Shown here: one piece after another, positions 1-8,700 of the stretch
Layout of the letters: each line of letters opens with the position of its first letter
Position numbering within the stretch: the first letter of the stretch is position 1
Origin: Gnetum montanum
Lineage: Eukaryota > Streptophyta > Gnetopsida > Gnetales > Gnetaceae
Direction of reading: 5' to 3'
NCBI GenBank assembly: GCA_015680685.1
Contig: MNCI01026431.1
Coordinates: 126,001-149,740, forward strand
Length of the DNA: 23,740 bases
The notes under the pieces: model-generated
Told to the model about the DNA's origin: nothing
Database searches by the model: none
Seen by the model: the letters and a program-made list of their open reading frames with translations, nothing else
Program-made: the position numbers and the translations under genes

Positions 1-19
1 AACCAATAAAACCACTTAC

Positions 20-470
20 CCCCCCTGAATAATACACCGTGCCTGGTGGGCTCTGGAAATAAGTTGAGACATGACAGGCCACGAACAAGGTGTTGTATGC
101 GTGGTAGCAGCTAAAATGAGCCATTTCCCAGATCCAACTTAAGCACCTTAACCCTCTGGCGCTAAGTTCATGGTCTTGAGGACGACCAATGTTGATATCC
201 CCGTCTGTTAAGAAAGCCAAAATTCCCTGCGTAGAACCCACTAGCAGGTGCTCCAAAATAGTGCCAACGATATCTCCTGATAGGTGTGACCACACAATCA
301 TGCTGTAGTTACGCAGTAAAAATTACAGAAACTCCAGCGCACCCTTTCGAAACCATATGGCCTTCCTATGCAATCGAGTCTGCGGGGGAGGGACATTAGG
401 TACGATTGGGTTTATGTAGCATAAGACCCCGACTATATCCAAGATGATTAGGACAGGTCTTAGCATGATA
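20..470 (-). pseudogene. FCP1/NIF-like HAD phosphatase pseudogene, exon 2
   Basis: Read on the minus strand from 470 to 20. The frame is open except for one TAA at 325-323. The order of motifs fits the FCP1/NLI-interacting-factor branch of HAD phosphatases. A hydrophobic strand ending in Asp (LIILDIVGVL) stands where the DxDGT-type motif I belongs. RKGALEFL is followed by YSMIVWSH, as in the motif II region (VWSS in relatives). YNTLFVACHV then PPGTVYY stands where motif IV (NTLLVDDS, then PP) belongs. The second motif I Asp and both motif IV acidic residues are absent, so catalysis would be lost even without the stop. The exon is bounded by a TACAG acceptor (475-471) and a GTAAGT donor (19-14), and the reading frame continues from the exon at 741-859. 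The family call is by motif recognition only. Confidence 0.55.
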
Positions 471-740
471 CTGTATAGAGAAAATAATGGCGTCTGGATT
501 CAGATTTACATGTTTAAAATACAGAAAATCTACAAATTACGCTTAGCTATTCATGTTAAAATCACCTAAACCCTTGCAACTGTACAAGGTTTGTCCCTGA
601 CAACGGTGATAGACACAGTCCTAGTGTATAAACCCTCATTTTAACGTGAGGTCCATAGTCTAGAATTTTAAATTTACGCAGACGATGCTACAAGAATAAA
701 CACTGTAAAGAATAACACGAATAAGCAAGGGATGGCCTAC

Positions 741-859
741 CGATTCAAAGGCGTAGGGTCTCTCACTTCGACCACCGCCTGCGAGGTACGCTGCAAACTC
801 CCTTGCACCTCGTCAATCTTCGCCAATTTGGCATTCTTCCTTCTCACTTTTGGCACCAT
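741..859 (-). pseudogene. Candidate first coding exon of the HAD-like pseudogene
   Basis: An ATG at 859-857 in a good plant start context (AACAATGG) opens a 39-codon lysine/arginine-rich stretch beginning MVPKVRRKNAKLAK and ending DPTPLNR. It runs into a GTAGGC donor at 740-735. The 270-nt interval to the acceptor at 471 is a normal plant intron size. The exon ends two bases into a codon, and the next exon supplies exactly the one base needed to enter the frame of the HAD motif I strand. That phase match is the main support. A basic N-terminus ahead of the phosphatase domain is plausible for this family. The plus-strand ORF over the same interval (732-953) looks like a shadow. No cDNA evidence is available. 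Confidence 0.4.
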
Positions 860-1430
860 TGTTGCAGCTTTTTACACCTTCACAGTTTCGCACCTTTATG
901 CCTTTGCAAATGACGCGCTCCAATCTTTTGCTCTTCCTTCTTTCTCTCTGTAACAGCTAAGAATTCAAATTCACGATAGCAAACAACCTATTCTAAATGA
1001 AACCCGCTTACTTATATGCAAAATTTAACCGACCTGATACCCGACTTCAGCAAGACTTGCCCAAATGCTGGCGTCAGTTTGAGCTGGAACCCGAGGATCA
1101 AGGCATTAATTGTGCTAGATATCGCACGCATTACAGTCCGAAACGACCCTAAACTACTGTATCTTATCTCCTCGTAATCAGGTCTCATTAATTATAGGTT
1201 GTTCGTGGAATTTAAAATTTAGTTAGTTTTACGCTCAGTAACGTCGCATCACGTCCCATACACTAAACTAAGCATTATTCGTTAAACACTTATCGCATCA
1301 AACTTAGTATCTTTCTAATTACTCTCGTATTTGGCAATTTTGCAGGATAACTCACAGATGGACGAAATTTTATCTGCATCGCTAGTTTTAACAAGCTTAC
1401 ATGGTAAAATCATTAGACAGCTTGATCCCA
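860..1430. other. Unassigned sequence up to the first N
   Basis: Apart from the small minus-strand ORF at 1012-1188, I see no gene, LTR end or repeat. It could be the upstream region of the minus-strand pseudogene. A pyrimidine-rich stretch ending TTTTGCAG at about 1338-1345 resembles a plus-strand splice acceptor. A short open frame follows it to the N at 1431, but I do not recognise the peptide. Confidence 0.3.
1012..1188 (-). CDS. Small unrecognised ORF (58 codons)
   Basis: ATG at 1188-1186, stop TAA at 1014-1012. The peptide begins MRPDYEEIRYSSLGSF and ends SGIRSVKFCI. It has a mixed, protein-like composition with a short hydrophobic segment in the middle (NALILGFQL). It lies about 150 bases upstream of the candidate HAD-like first exon on the same strand and could be an unrelated exon or a chance ORF. 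A GTAAGC string directly follows its stop. I recognise no family. Confidence 0.12.
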   Translation of the reverse strand: MRPDYEEIRYSSLGSFRTVMRAISSTINALILGFQLKLTPAFGQVLLKSGIRSVKFCI

Positions 1431-1431
1431 N

Positions 1432-1731
1432 GATATGGGGATCTAGGATTATGTTGTGTTGGATTAACCTCAGGTCTAGTCCCGGCATATCCTCATACGA
1501 CCATGCAAACACCGTGATATTATTCTAGAGAACTTGTTTTATGTCATCATGTGTCTTTTGGCCTAATAGAGAACTAACCTTGAGAGTTTTAGCCTCACCC
1601 CTATGCGTAACCACAGAGACCTCGTTGAGTGGATCTTCGGTTACATCTCCAGCTTCTAGATCTAGCGTGTTCGTCGATTGCTCTGGCCAGTCTAGAGATG
1701 TTTCCGACATGGCTATGATTGCGTCATTAAG
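1432..1731 (-). pseudogene. Tat-type pol protease-RT linker, inverted between two Ns
   Basis: This 300-base piece is bracketed by single Ns at 1431 and 1732. On the minus strand it is one frame with a single TAG near 1525, ending FAWSYEDMPGLDLRLIQHN. That is the well-known linker just before the RT domain in plant Ty3/gypsy polyproteins. The RT that should follow it starts at 1733 on the plus strand, so this piece is reversed relative to its own gene. Turned round, it would sit directly upstream of the RT, with roughly 60 residues of the RT fingers still missing at the N. A scaffolding error is the simplest reading; a real inversion is possible but less likely. Confidence 0.75.
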
Positions 1732-2399
1732 NTGTTGCTGAGTATCGATCAATTGGTGGATACGACTGCTGGGCATGCGCTTTTGTCCTTCATGGATGGC
1801 TTCTCGGGCTACAATCAAATACGCATTAACCCAGCACACCAGCTAACAACGATGTTTATGATGCCTTGGGGAACTTTTTGTTACACCATGATGCCTTTTG
1901 GCTTGAAAAACGCCGGAGCGACGTATCAGCGAGCCATGACGTACATCTTTAACGATTACCTCCTAGGGAGACAGAATGATTATGTCGACGATATAGCTGT
2001 TAAGTCTATAAAGTCAGAGGATCACTTAGAGGATCTAGAGTTAGTCCTCAAAAGATGTTCTAAGTACGATCTCTGACTTAACCCGAAAAAGTGTGTGTTC
2101 GGAGTCAAAACTGGATGCATGCTGGGTTTTGTGGTATCGGAAACTGGCATACACGTAGACCCTGACAAAGTCAAAGACATTGTTGAATTGACACCCCCTA
2201 GAAATCTTAAGCAATTACGTGGATTACAGGGGAGGTTACAGTTTATCAGGCGGTTCATCTCGAGATTAACCGACAAGCTACACCCTATGCAACATTTGCT
2301 TAAAAAGGGGGTTAATTTCGAATGGACGGATGATTGTCAGTGTGCGTTTGACAGCTTAAAGCAAGAGCTTCAACGCTTGCCAACAATTTTCCCGCCACA

Positions 2400-2800
2400 A
2401 AGGGATCAGCCATTTTACATCTACCTCACAACTTTATACGTAGCCTTAGCTGCATTACTCTGTCAAAGGAGGGGTGATGGGTCAGAAGTACCCATCTACT
2501 ACTTAAGTCATGCTCTATGTGCGTATGAAATGAGGTACAACGAAGTAGAGCGTGACTGCTTAGCATTAGTATTTACGCTCAAGAAGTGTAGGCATTATCT
2601 TTTCCGTAGCCAAGTCAACATCATCTGTAAAAATAATATTCTTAGGGCCATTATGCATAACTTGTACGAAAGTAGCAAAATATCTCGTTGGAAGGCTATC
2701 ACGGTAGAATTCAATCTACATTTCATTGGCCAGTCTTCTATGAAAGGCCAAGCGATAGCCAACCAATTAGTAACATCACCTATTGACAGTCAGGCAACCA
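2400..2800 (+). other. First RNase H domain of the Tat pol
   Basis: This domain follows the RT connection and shows the usual landmarks: PIYYLSHAL, then RYNEVERDCLALVFTLKKCRHYL, and a final QAIANQL segment. The first catalytic Asp position reads Leu (FYIYLTT). Decay of this domain is expected in Tat elements, where a second RNase H takes over. The frame is shared with the rest of pol and has no stop inside this domain. Confidence 0.75.
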
Positions 2801-2859
2801 TGGAGCCTGAATTTCAGGACGAACACGTACATAGCTTAAGCCCTGTCTTGACAGGCCTC

Positions 2860-3250
2860 GAAGCAATGTTATACTTCGACGGAGCTTCAACTATTAGAGG
2901 CAGTAGCGCCACTATAGTTATTACGCTATCACATGAGGATGTGCATCTTCACGCTTATCGCTTGACCTTCCCCTGTACAAACAACATGGTAGAGTACGAG
3001 GGGCTCCTCAGAGGATTACTAATTGCCAGCGAACTCGATGTTTGACACTTGGCAATTAGGGGTGATTCAATGCTCGTCATTAATCAAGTCACAAGAGTCT
3101 ACGCCTACAAGGCTGCACATTTACAGCCCTACTGCGATACGGCTAAAGATCTCCTGAGGTGGTTCTCGACCATCGATGCCCAACACGTGCGACAAACTGA
3201 TAACACATTGGCCAACACACTGGCTACACTGGCTTTAAACGTGCCCTCAC
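2860..3250 (+). other. Second, archaeal-type RNase H domain
   Basis: Landmarks in order are YFDGAS (first Asp), NNMVEYEGLL (Glu), IRGDSMLVI (second Asp) and LANTLATLAL. In this fold the last of these normally carries the fourth acidic residue, and here an Asn stands there. An in-frame TGA at 3043-3045 splits the domain between the Glu and second Asp. This extra domain is diagnostic of the Tat/Ogre group and is absent from the Athila-like elements further right. Confidence 0.8.
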
Positions 3251-3489
3251 ACTTGCTCGACACTTGTCCCGTGTTGATAATAGATTGCACAGAGCCCATC
3301 ATTCAGGCGGCGCAAATATCTTCTCTGCTCGAGGATAGAACGCCAGAATGGTACGATAGCATCAAAAATTACCTCTTGCAAGGAGAACCACCGCATGAAT
3401 TAACACGTGCGTAGAAAGATGCAATCCGCAAGCGAGCTAGGAAGTACATCATCATAGGAGACAGTACTCTTTGTAGATGCTCTTTTGAT

Positions 3490-4330
3490 GGTGTGCTACT
3501 TACTTGCGTTAACAAGGACCAAGCACAACGTATAGTTGGCGAGGTCCACGAGGGACTATGCGGAGGACACGTAGCACCACGCGCTATGGCTTCAAAAATC
3601 TGTCGCTTAGGGTATTACTGGCCTTACATGGAAAAAGATTGTTTGACAAAGGTTAAAATGTGTGACACGTGTCAGCGTCATGCAAATCTGATACATGTGT
3701 CGCCTACGGAGTTACATACAACTCAGATAACATGGCCATTTCAACGATGGGGACTAGACATTATAGGCCCTATTACATTGAAATCTTCCGCAGGCCATAA
3801 CTTCATAATTACCGCTACTAAGTACTTCACGAAGTGCGTAGAAGCTATTCCTCTATGAAAGATCACATCTCAACAAATTTGCCATTTCATCTTAGACAAC
3901 ATTGTAACCAGATTTGGTCTCCCGAAGACTATAGTGACCGATAACGGGCCACAGTTTAGTAGTACGGAAACCAAATCCTTCTGTGACAGCCTTAACATTA
4001 AACAATATTTTTCCTCCCCCTATTACCCACAAGCGAATGGTCAAGCTGAAGCCACAAACAAAGTCATCATCAATCTGCTCAAGAAAATGCTCGACAGCAA
4101 CAAGAGACGGTGGCATGAAAAAATCCTCTACGTGCTATGGGCATATCGTACTACATGTAGGACGGCTACAGACAGTACGCCCTATAGCCTGGTCTACGGA
4201 TCTGAAGCAGTGCTGCCCCTCGAATTGCAAATTCCTTCTCTGAGAATTGTCCTCTCCATGATTATAAATGAGGCTCAACACACCGAGTCTCGGATCATGG
4301 ATTTGGATTCAGTAGAAAAGAAGCGAATAT
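3490..4330 (+). other. Integrase domain of the Tat element
   Basis: The N-terminal zinc-binding HHCC module is complete: His in EVHEG (3547), His in GGHVAP, and the Cys pair at 3661 and 3670. The catalytic triad is intact: Asp at 3757 (GLDIIG), Asp at 3940 (TDNGPQF) and Glu at 4048 (GQAEATN). The last two are 35 residues apart, the classic DD35E spacing. A TGA at 3856-3858 lies between the first two catalytic residues, so the domain cannot be translated whole. It is the best preserved integrase of the three in the window. Confidence 0.88.
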
Positions 4331-4628
4331 AGACGCTTGATACAATTGAAAAGTATTAAGACAAGCAGAGGTAAAAGCATTGTCACAATCTTCAGTAGCG
4401 TCCGATCAAGAAAGGAGATTTAGTTCTCAAAGCCATTCGTGAACCAATGGGCAAATTCTCTGCAAACTAGGAAGGCCCTTTCTTGGTGACTAATGTGTAT
4501 GGCAACGAAGCATTCAAGCTAGCGGATATCGACGGCAACGAGTTACCTAACCCTGTCAATCATATATATCTGAAGCGGTATTACATATAGTTGCATCTCT
4601 AGTGTGAACATCAGGTATGGCCATAATC

Positions 4629-5112
4629 ATCCGCTATGACGCTAAACTGGCAACAACCGTCTGCTACGACGTAAAACTGGCACTCCCTTCACGCGTCTGC
4701 CACAACGCTAAATTGGCACTGACCGTCCACCATGACGTAAAACTGGCAAGTTGTAATTGTCTGCTACAACGTAAAACTGGCAGTGTTGTACAGGTCCACC
4801 AAGACGAAAAACTGGCATTTGCAGCACGCATCCGCCATGACGCTAAACTAGTACCGGCTGTCTGCCATGACACAAAACTGGCAAAGGTAAGCATCTGTCT
4901 GCTGAGACGTAAAACCAGCACAGACTTGTCCCTGGGTCATGACACAAAACTGACACCCAAAGCACGGTCTGCTGAGACCATAAATCAGGTTCACCACTGT
5001 CCGCTACGACAAAAAACTAGCATTTTTCTGTCCGCCTAGACTCTAAACTGGGACCATGGTCTGCTGAGACTTAAAACCAGCAACAATAGTCTACCAGGAC
5101 TTAAAATTGGGA
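4629..5112 (+). repeat. Array of about 15 short repeats with a conserved core and variable spacers
   Basis: Just after the pol stop, a core close to GTCTGCTACGACGTAAAACT followed by GGCA recurs about every 28-38 bases. Cores diverge by several substitutions, and spacers of roughly 6-16 bases are unrelated to one another. Several copies read GTCTGCTGAGAC, which can fold as a small hairpin with a GTCT/AGAC stem. The plus frame stays open for 140 codons (4617-5039), but the irregular unit length makes coding unlikely. Tandem repeats between integrase and the 3' LTR are a known habit of Tat/Ogre elements. Confidence 0.85.
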
Positions 5113-5885
5113 CTCACAAACTGCTCTCATGCAACTCAAGCGAGCATGATTATCTCTGTATAGCTGCAAGACAAGTGGGATGGGATGCTAAGATAATCCC
5201 AGCATCACTACCTCACAGGCATTTTGCTGATCTCTCGGATATGCTGAAGGGCATACTACTGACCCCTCGGAGCTACTGTCACCGCACCTATTCTAGCGGT
5301 GGTATCTCTAAGAGGTTAGTTTCACCGTCCGAAGTCCCAAAGGCGTTGTTATCAATTACAGCTTTGGGGATCTCCGCTCATCATCACTATCAGGCTCTAG
5401 CTTCACAGATTCATTTGGCTGGTTCCTTACATAACCAGTCAGGTGCGCTGAGTTTGATGTTCTTTGGCGGCGGGCCAAGCGTTAAGGGTGAAGACTTGGG
5501 CCTTGTGCTACAGTTCCTCCTTCATGGCCCGATCAATTTATCTCACCTCTAATATTACTTGTTTCAATAACCTCGCCCGCAATTCACACGGACAATGGTA
5601 TCCTCTGTTTTCTTCTTTGGTTGCAGGTTACTTGTTACGAGGGCATCATTCGAAGGTGCGTTCATCTGAGTGGTGTGATATTGACAGTGTTTTGAGATGA
5701 CTACTTAGGTTGGCCTATCTACTCGGAGGGTGCATCTTTGTGTTCCTTGTAACCCTACCCCTAACCCTTATCACTATCTTTAACTATCCCATCTGCTTCC
5801 CTTACGCAAAACGTGAAACACTCTTCGCATTTGCATTACACTCAAGTCCATGAACCGGCATAATGCAACTCGCCTAGTGGATGCC
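5113..5885 (+). other. Untranslated 3' region of the Tat element, no gene seen
   Basis: This stretch lies between the repeat array and the polypurine tract. A 125-codon open frame at 5175-5552 has no recognisable motif and a composition like non-coding sequence, so I do not call it a gene. A CCCTA-rich string near 5750-5770 is too short and irregular to be telomeric. Confidence 0.5.
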
Positions 5886-5900
5886 AAAAAAAAGGGGGGG
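5886..5900 (+). promoter_or_regulatory. Candidate polypurine tract of the Tat element
   Basis: Eight A followed by seven G directly precede 5901. A purine run of this form resists RNase H and primes plus-strand DNA synthesis at the upstream edge of the 3' LTR. The next bases are TCGG rather than the usual TG, which weakens the call. The downstream TATA box in the same orientation supports it. Confidence 0.45.
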
Positions 5901-6054
5901 TCGGCAAAATGGGTGAAACACATCTCACCCAGGCTGTGCAGATGTAACACAATTTGTCTATGCAACTCCCTTTGACACAAAATGATGGCATAACTCCATG
6001 CAAACGCAATCGCAAGAGAATGCCTGAATGCTTATGCGTGAAAATGCTATCCCC

Positions 6055-6098
6055 ACCACATTTGTGTCTTCCCCGAACCACATTTGCGTCTTCCCCGA
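6055..6098 (+). repeat. 22-bp direct tandem duplication
   Basis: Two adjacent 22-base units beginning ACCACATTTG and ending TTCCCCGA differ by one transition (TGTG against TGCG). Confidence 0.9.
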
Positions 6099-6292
6099 AC
6101 CTGTTTCCTCCCGTACCAGTCTATCTCCAGATTTCCTTATCCCTGCACCTCTACGTTGACAGGATTATACTTGAGTATCTGTTGATGAACGCTATTGGTA
6201 CTTTCATCAGTCCGGTGTTTCGTATTCTTTGTCGACATCTTTCGGGCAAGCCCTCTAACCGTCAACAAAGAGGTGCCATTGAAACACTGTAG

Positions 6293-6329
6293 AAATCGTG
6301 AATCAGCCTAAGGCGAAGATTCATGATTT
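6293..6329. repeat. Inverted repeat, 12-bp arms
   Basis: AAATCGTGAATC (6293-6304) pairs with GATTCATGATTT (6318-6329) at 11 of 12 positions, counting G-U as a mismatch, around a 13-base loop. It lies in the probable U3 and has no clear role. Confidence 0.6.
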
Positions 6330-6447
6330 GGGCGAAAGTTCACAACAAAATTCCAGAAGGCAGAACGAGGCTAAGTGAGGCGAAACGACACTTAGCATCA
6401 AGTCTCCAAGTTCCTTACAGATCCCAAATTTTACTATGTTCTCCGTC

Positions 6448-6820
6448 TTTACGCTACATTACGCAACATTGCATAATGACGCTTAGTGTAAGATGGCTTA
6501 ATATAATCTGACATTAGAATGCGACTTACTTCAGCAAATTTGGTGAACCTTAAGGCCCGAGTAGCATAATGTGCAACTTCTCACATATCCTATTAAGTCT
6601 TTTGTCCGGGGTCGGATTTACGCTCTGCTACGCAAGGCAGCATAATGAGCTTCAAAAAGGTCAAAGGGAAAGTCCAACAAAAGTGTGACAGATCGGCTCC
6701 TTTCTTTTTGCAGATTGACACTTTACGCTAGTTACGCTACGCAGCGTACATCAGCATAATTTATCGTCGAGTTGATCATTTTTTACGCTTCACTATGTTT
6801 TGCTGCGTAAATGAGCGTAA
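6448..6820 (+). repeat. Four dispersed copies of a TTTACGCT-centred motif in the probable U3
   Basis: Copies start at 6448, 6617, 6722 and 6782. Each begins TTTACGCT, followed by a second TACGCA or TGCGTA string and then, in the first three, GCATAAT. Spacing shrinks toward the TATA box (169, 105, 60 bases). This may be a decayed tandem array or a cluster of binding sites in the LTR promoter. Confidence 0.5.
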
Positions 6821-7106
6821 AACAACTTGACTCATTATTTCCATGCCTTGTTACACTCCGCCACACAACGTAGCATATACAAATGTAACACAGCGTAAAG
6901 CCGGCTAAAGCGGTTACGCATTTGCTATCCATACGCGCAATACGTTGATGAGTGTATTGTGCGTAATCGTGAAGCAGCTTCGGCAAAAGTGCAGATAGCG
7001 CATGTTGCAATCTAATGCGACATAGCCAGTTTGTCAAGTCAGCGGTATCCGGAAAGTTAGGGACACGTGTCATCAAGGCCATGCCTTTTCTATATGTTGT
7101 CAAACT

Positions 7107-7114
7107 TATAAATA
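7107..7114 (+). promoter_or_regulatory. TATA box of the probable Tat LTR
   Basis: TATAAATA in the context CAAACTTATAAATACCCTGG, in the element's own orientation. It matches the TATAAATA boxes of the three Athila-like LTRs in this window. Transcription would be expected to start about 30 bases downstream. Confidence 0.55.
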
Positions 7115-7882
7115 CCCTGGTTGACAAAGAAAATAGGGACTTTTAAAAAACTTTTTCAGAGTAGCAGTTAGCATCTTCAACTTTTGGCAGTTATCATCTT
7201 TGAGCAGAAGCGAGAGACATTCTTCGAGCATTGGCAGTAGGAGCGATCATACCTTTTGGCGAAAATATAGTTCTCCCATAGGTGACCCTTGGCAGTTTCA
7301 AGCAGAGACTACCCAAAGTGAAGAAGAAAAAGCAGAGATTAAGAGATCATCTGGAAAGGTTGGCAAGATCTATTGATCAGATACAGTTGGTTGATAGGCA
7401 TCCAAGCTTGACCTTCCTTGCGCTCCGTCTTTGGCTCATGAGGTAGACTAAGCTCCATTCTGCACTCCTTGTTGAACAATTTTTCTTATTATTTTGTGTA
7501 TGTTTCGCACAAGATAATCGAAATATTCTCATTGTAACTTTGTGTACAAAATACTCAATTTTTAGGGTCAAAGTACAGATCTTGAAATCACGCATTTCGC
7601 TTGAATCCGATTCTCTTTTGTCGTGTTAACATTGTCATTGTTGCGATTTATCTACATCGTTTTCCTCTCCTTTTGTGGTTTATCAAATCAAATCGTTCCA
7701 CGAAGCACTTATAATCTTAGTCGATTTACTGATTTAGTAAGTCACTGTCTGATCGACAAGACCGTTCAGGGCACTGCGGATTCATTTTTTCCAGCACAGC
7801 CCTCGCATGGATCCATGGTTAAGACTATGTACATGGATTTTGTTTGGTATTCCAGCTACCGACATTTTCCATTGTTACAAAA

Positions 7883-8023
7883 ATGTTTAAGGAAAAGAAG
7901 TTAACAATTGCACCAAAAAGAAATGCCAGTGGGTCCTCCCCAAAGCAAGCTCATGCCTTTTATGCCCTAATAAACCCACAAACTAAAGAGTCTGTAGGCT
8001 CTAGGAATGTCATTTGGAAGTAA
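7883..8023 (+). CDS. Small unrecognised ORF, possible exon
   Basis: The ATG at 7883 opens a 46-codon basic peptide starting MFKEKKLTIAPKRNASGSS and stopping at TAA 8021-8023. The stop overlaps a GTAAGAG string at about 8020 that would be a good splice donor. The opening resembles the basic start of some plant transposon proteins, but this is only an impression. It marks the change from the GC-richer Tat region to AT-richer DNA. Confidence 0.15.
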   Translation: MFKEKKLTIAPKRNASGSSPKQAHAFYALINPQTKESVGSRNVIWK

Positions 8024-8478
8024 GAGTTAAAAAATTACCCACAAGAATCCACCAAATAAAAATAATGCATCAACCTAGAAATAGACTAATGATAAGACTG
8101 GTAATGAGGTGGAAAAATGGGAAGAAATGTGGAGAGGAGAGAATGGAATGGAATCCCAAGAACGAGGTTGTGTAAAGTTCCTTGTGTATTTCATGGTTAA
8201 TGTAACTGAGTAGAACTCATCCCAAATCCAGACTCAAACAAACCATATCTAGTGACCTCACATCAACACATTTGACCAATCCATCCACTTGAAGCAACAA
8301 GAATGCTTCCACAAAGAGTCACCACCATTCCAAGGAGAGCGAGATGGAGAAGTAGGAAGCAAGAAAGGGCCTTAGTTAGAGGGAACCTTTAGGCATGGGT
8401 AACATGTCTTTTCAGTTCCATAACTAGTGCTTGTAGCCCATATTGCTTTATTATGTCTAAGGGGTATGCTTTGAATTC
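8024..8478. other. Unassigned AT-rich sequence
   Basis: I see no gene, LTR edge or repeat here on either strand. It lies where the 3' LTR of element A and the 5' part of element B should be, but it matches neither of the LTR ends present in the window. Confidence 0.4.
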
Positions 8479-8700
8479 TTACTTTTTCTCTTTTTTTTTT
8501 TGCATGAGAATCGCACCATGCAAAGACTTATTTCTATTCACTTGGCTTATTGATTTTTGAACAATGTCAGAATGGAAAAAAACCCAAGAAACAAGCATCC
8601 AAGCACCCAAGAGAATGGCCAATACAAATGCATCGAATCCCCTTAAAGTCACACCCTTGTCATCCTTTGAGTCTTTCCTTGGTTTGAAAAATACCCACAC
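8479..8700 (-). CDS. Unrecognised ORF with one membrane segment (possible env-like remnant)
   Basis: Open on the minus strand from about 8700 to the stop at 8479, with no ATG at its 5' end. A charged stretch (PRKDSKDDKGV) precedes a hydrophobic segment, AFVLAILLGAWMLVSWVFF, long enough to span a membrane. A polar, basic tail follows and ends KKKEKK. It lies downstream of the element A integrase on the same strand, where Athila elements often carry an env-like ORF with a transmembrane domain near its end. That position is the only reason to suggest env. It could equally be an exon of an unrelated small membrane protein. Confidence 0.25.
   Translation of the reverse strand: MWVFFKPRKDSKDDKGVTLRGFDAFVLAILLGAWMLVSWVFFHSDIVQKSISQVNRNKSLHGAILMQKKKEKK

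Larger units (their letters stand above)
1733..4590 (+). pseudogene. pol: Tat-type pol polyprotein (RT, RNase H, archaeal RNase H, integrase), degenerate
   Basis: A single reading frame runs the whole length with no frameshift. It is broken by nine internal stops, starting at 2074, 3043, 3412, 3856, 4330, 4357, 4372, 4396 and 4468, before the natural end TAG at 4588. RT palm motifs are SFMDGFSGYNQI (about 1795-1830) and YVDD at 1981-1992. The C-terminal tail reads GPFLVTNVYGNEAFKLADID, then a KRYY end typical of Tat pol. RT and RNase H copy the genomic RNA into DNA and integrase inserts it. The protein cannot be made whole from this copy. The stops fit C-to-T or G-to-A changes of Arg, Gln or Trp codons. 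Confidence 0.9.
5901..7640 (+). repeat. Probable 3' LTR of the Tat element (right end uncertain)
   Basis: The segment starts after the polypurine tract and has a TATAAATA box about 1.2 kb in. A transcribed-region-like stretch with repeated TTGGCAGT motifs follows (about 7180-7300). Long LTRs are common in Tat elements. No second copy lies in the window to compare, so both ends are inferred. A 22-bp tandem duplication (6055-6098), a hairpin (6293-6329) and a dispersed repeat family (6448-6820) lie inside. The end could be anywhere from about 7620 to 7880. Confidence 0.4.
1432..7900 (+). mobile_element. Tat-type Ty3/gypsy retrotransposon remnant (3' half)
   Basis: The internal order is RT, RNase H, second archaeal-type RNase H, integrase, a non-coding repeat array, a polypurine tract, then a probable LTR with a TATA box. 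The second RNase H domain is the hallmark of the Tat/Ogre group. No 5' LTR, primer-binding site or gag is visible upstream; 1-1430 looks like host sequence, so the 5' half is missing or was not assembled. The right end is uncertain: base composition becomes AT-richer near 7.9 kb, and I see no clean terminal CA with a target duplication. Confidence 0.75.

Noticed and set aside
732-953. Plus-strand 73-codon ORF with hydrophobic stretch
   Set aside because: It overlaps the better-supported minus-strand exon; its hydrophobicity is a by-product of reading a Lys-rich exon in reverse.
4629-5112. CRISPR-like array (repeat plus variable spacer)
   Set aside because: Cores diverge from one another, the spacing is irregular, and the setting is a plant retrotransposon 3' region with no cas genes.
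5175-5552. 125-codon plus-strand ORF
   Set aside because: No motif, next to non-coding repeats in the Tat 3' region, and overlapped by other frames.
5749-5772. Interstitial telomere repeat (CCCTA-rich string)
   Set aside because: Only two or three irregular units; no CCCTAAA register.
7848-7864. Primer-binding site of the initiator tRNA-Met type (TTGGTATTCCAGC)
   Set aside because: Only TGGTAT and AGC match, and no LTR end with CA lies directly upstream.
7623-7904. 93-codon plus-strand ORF near the Tat LTR end
   Set aside because: No recognisable domain; it lies in the probable end of the LTR, and its hydrophobic start reflects T-rich sequence.
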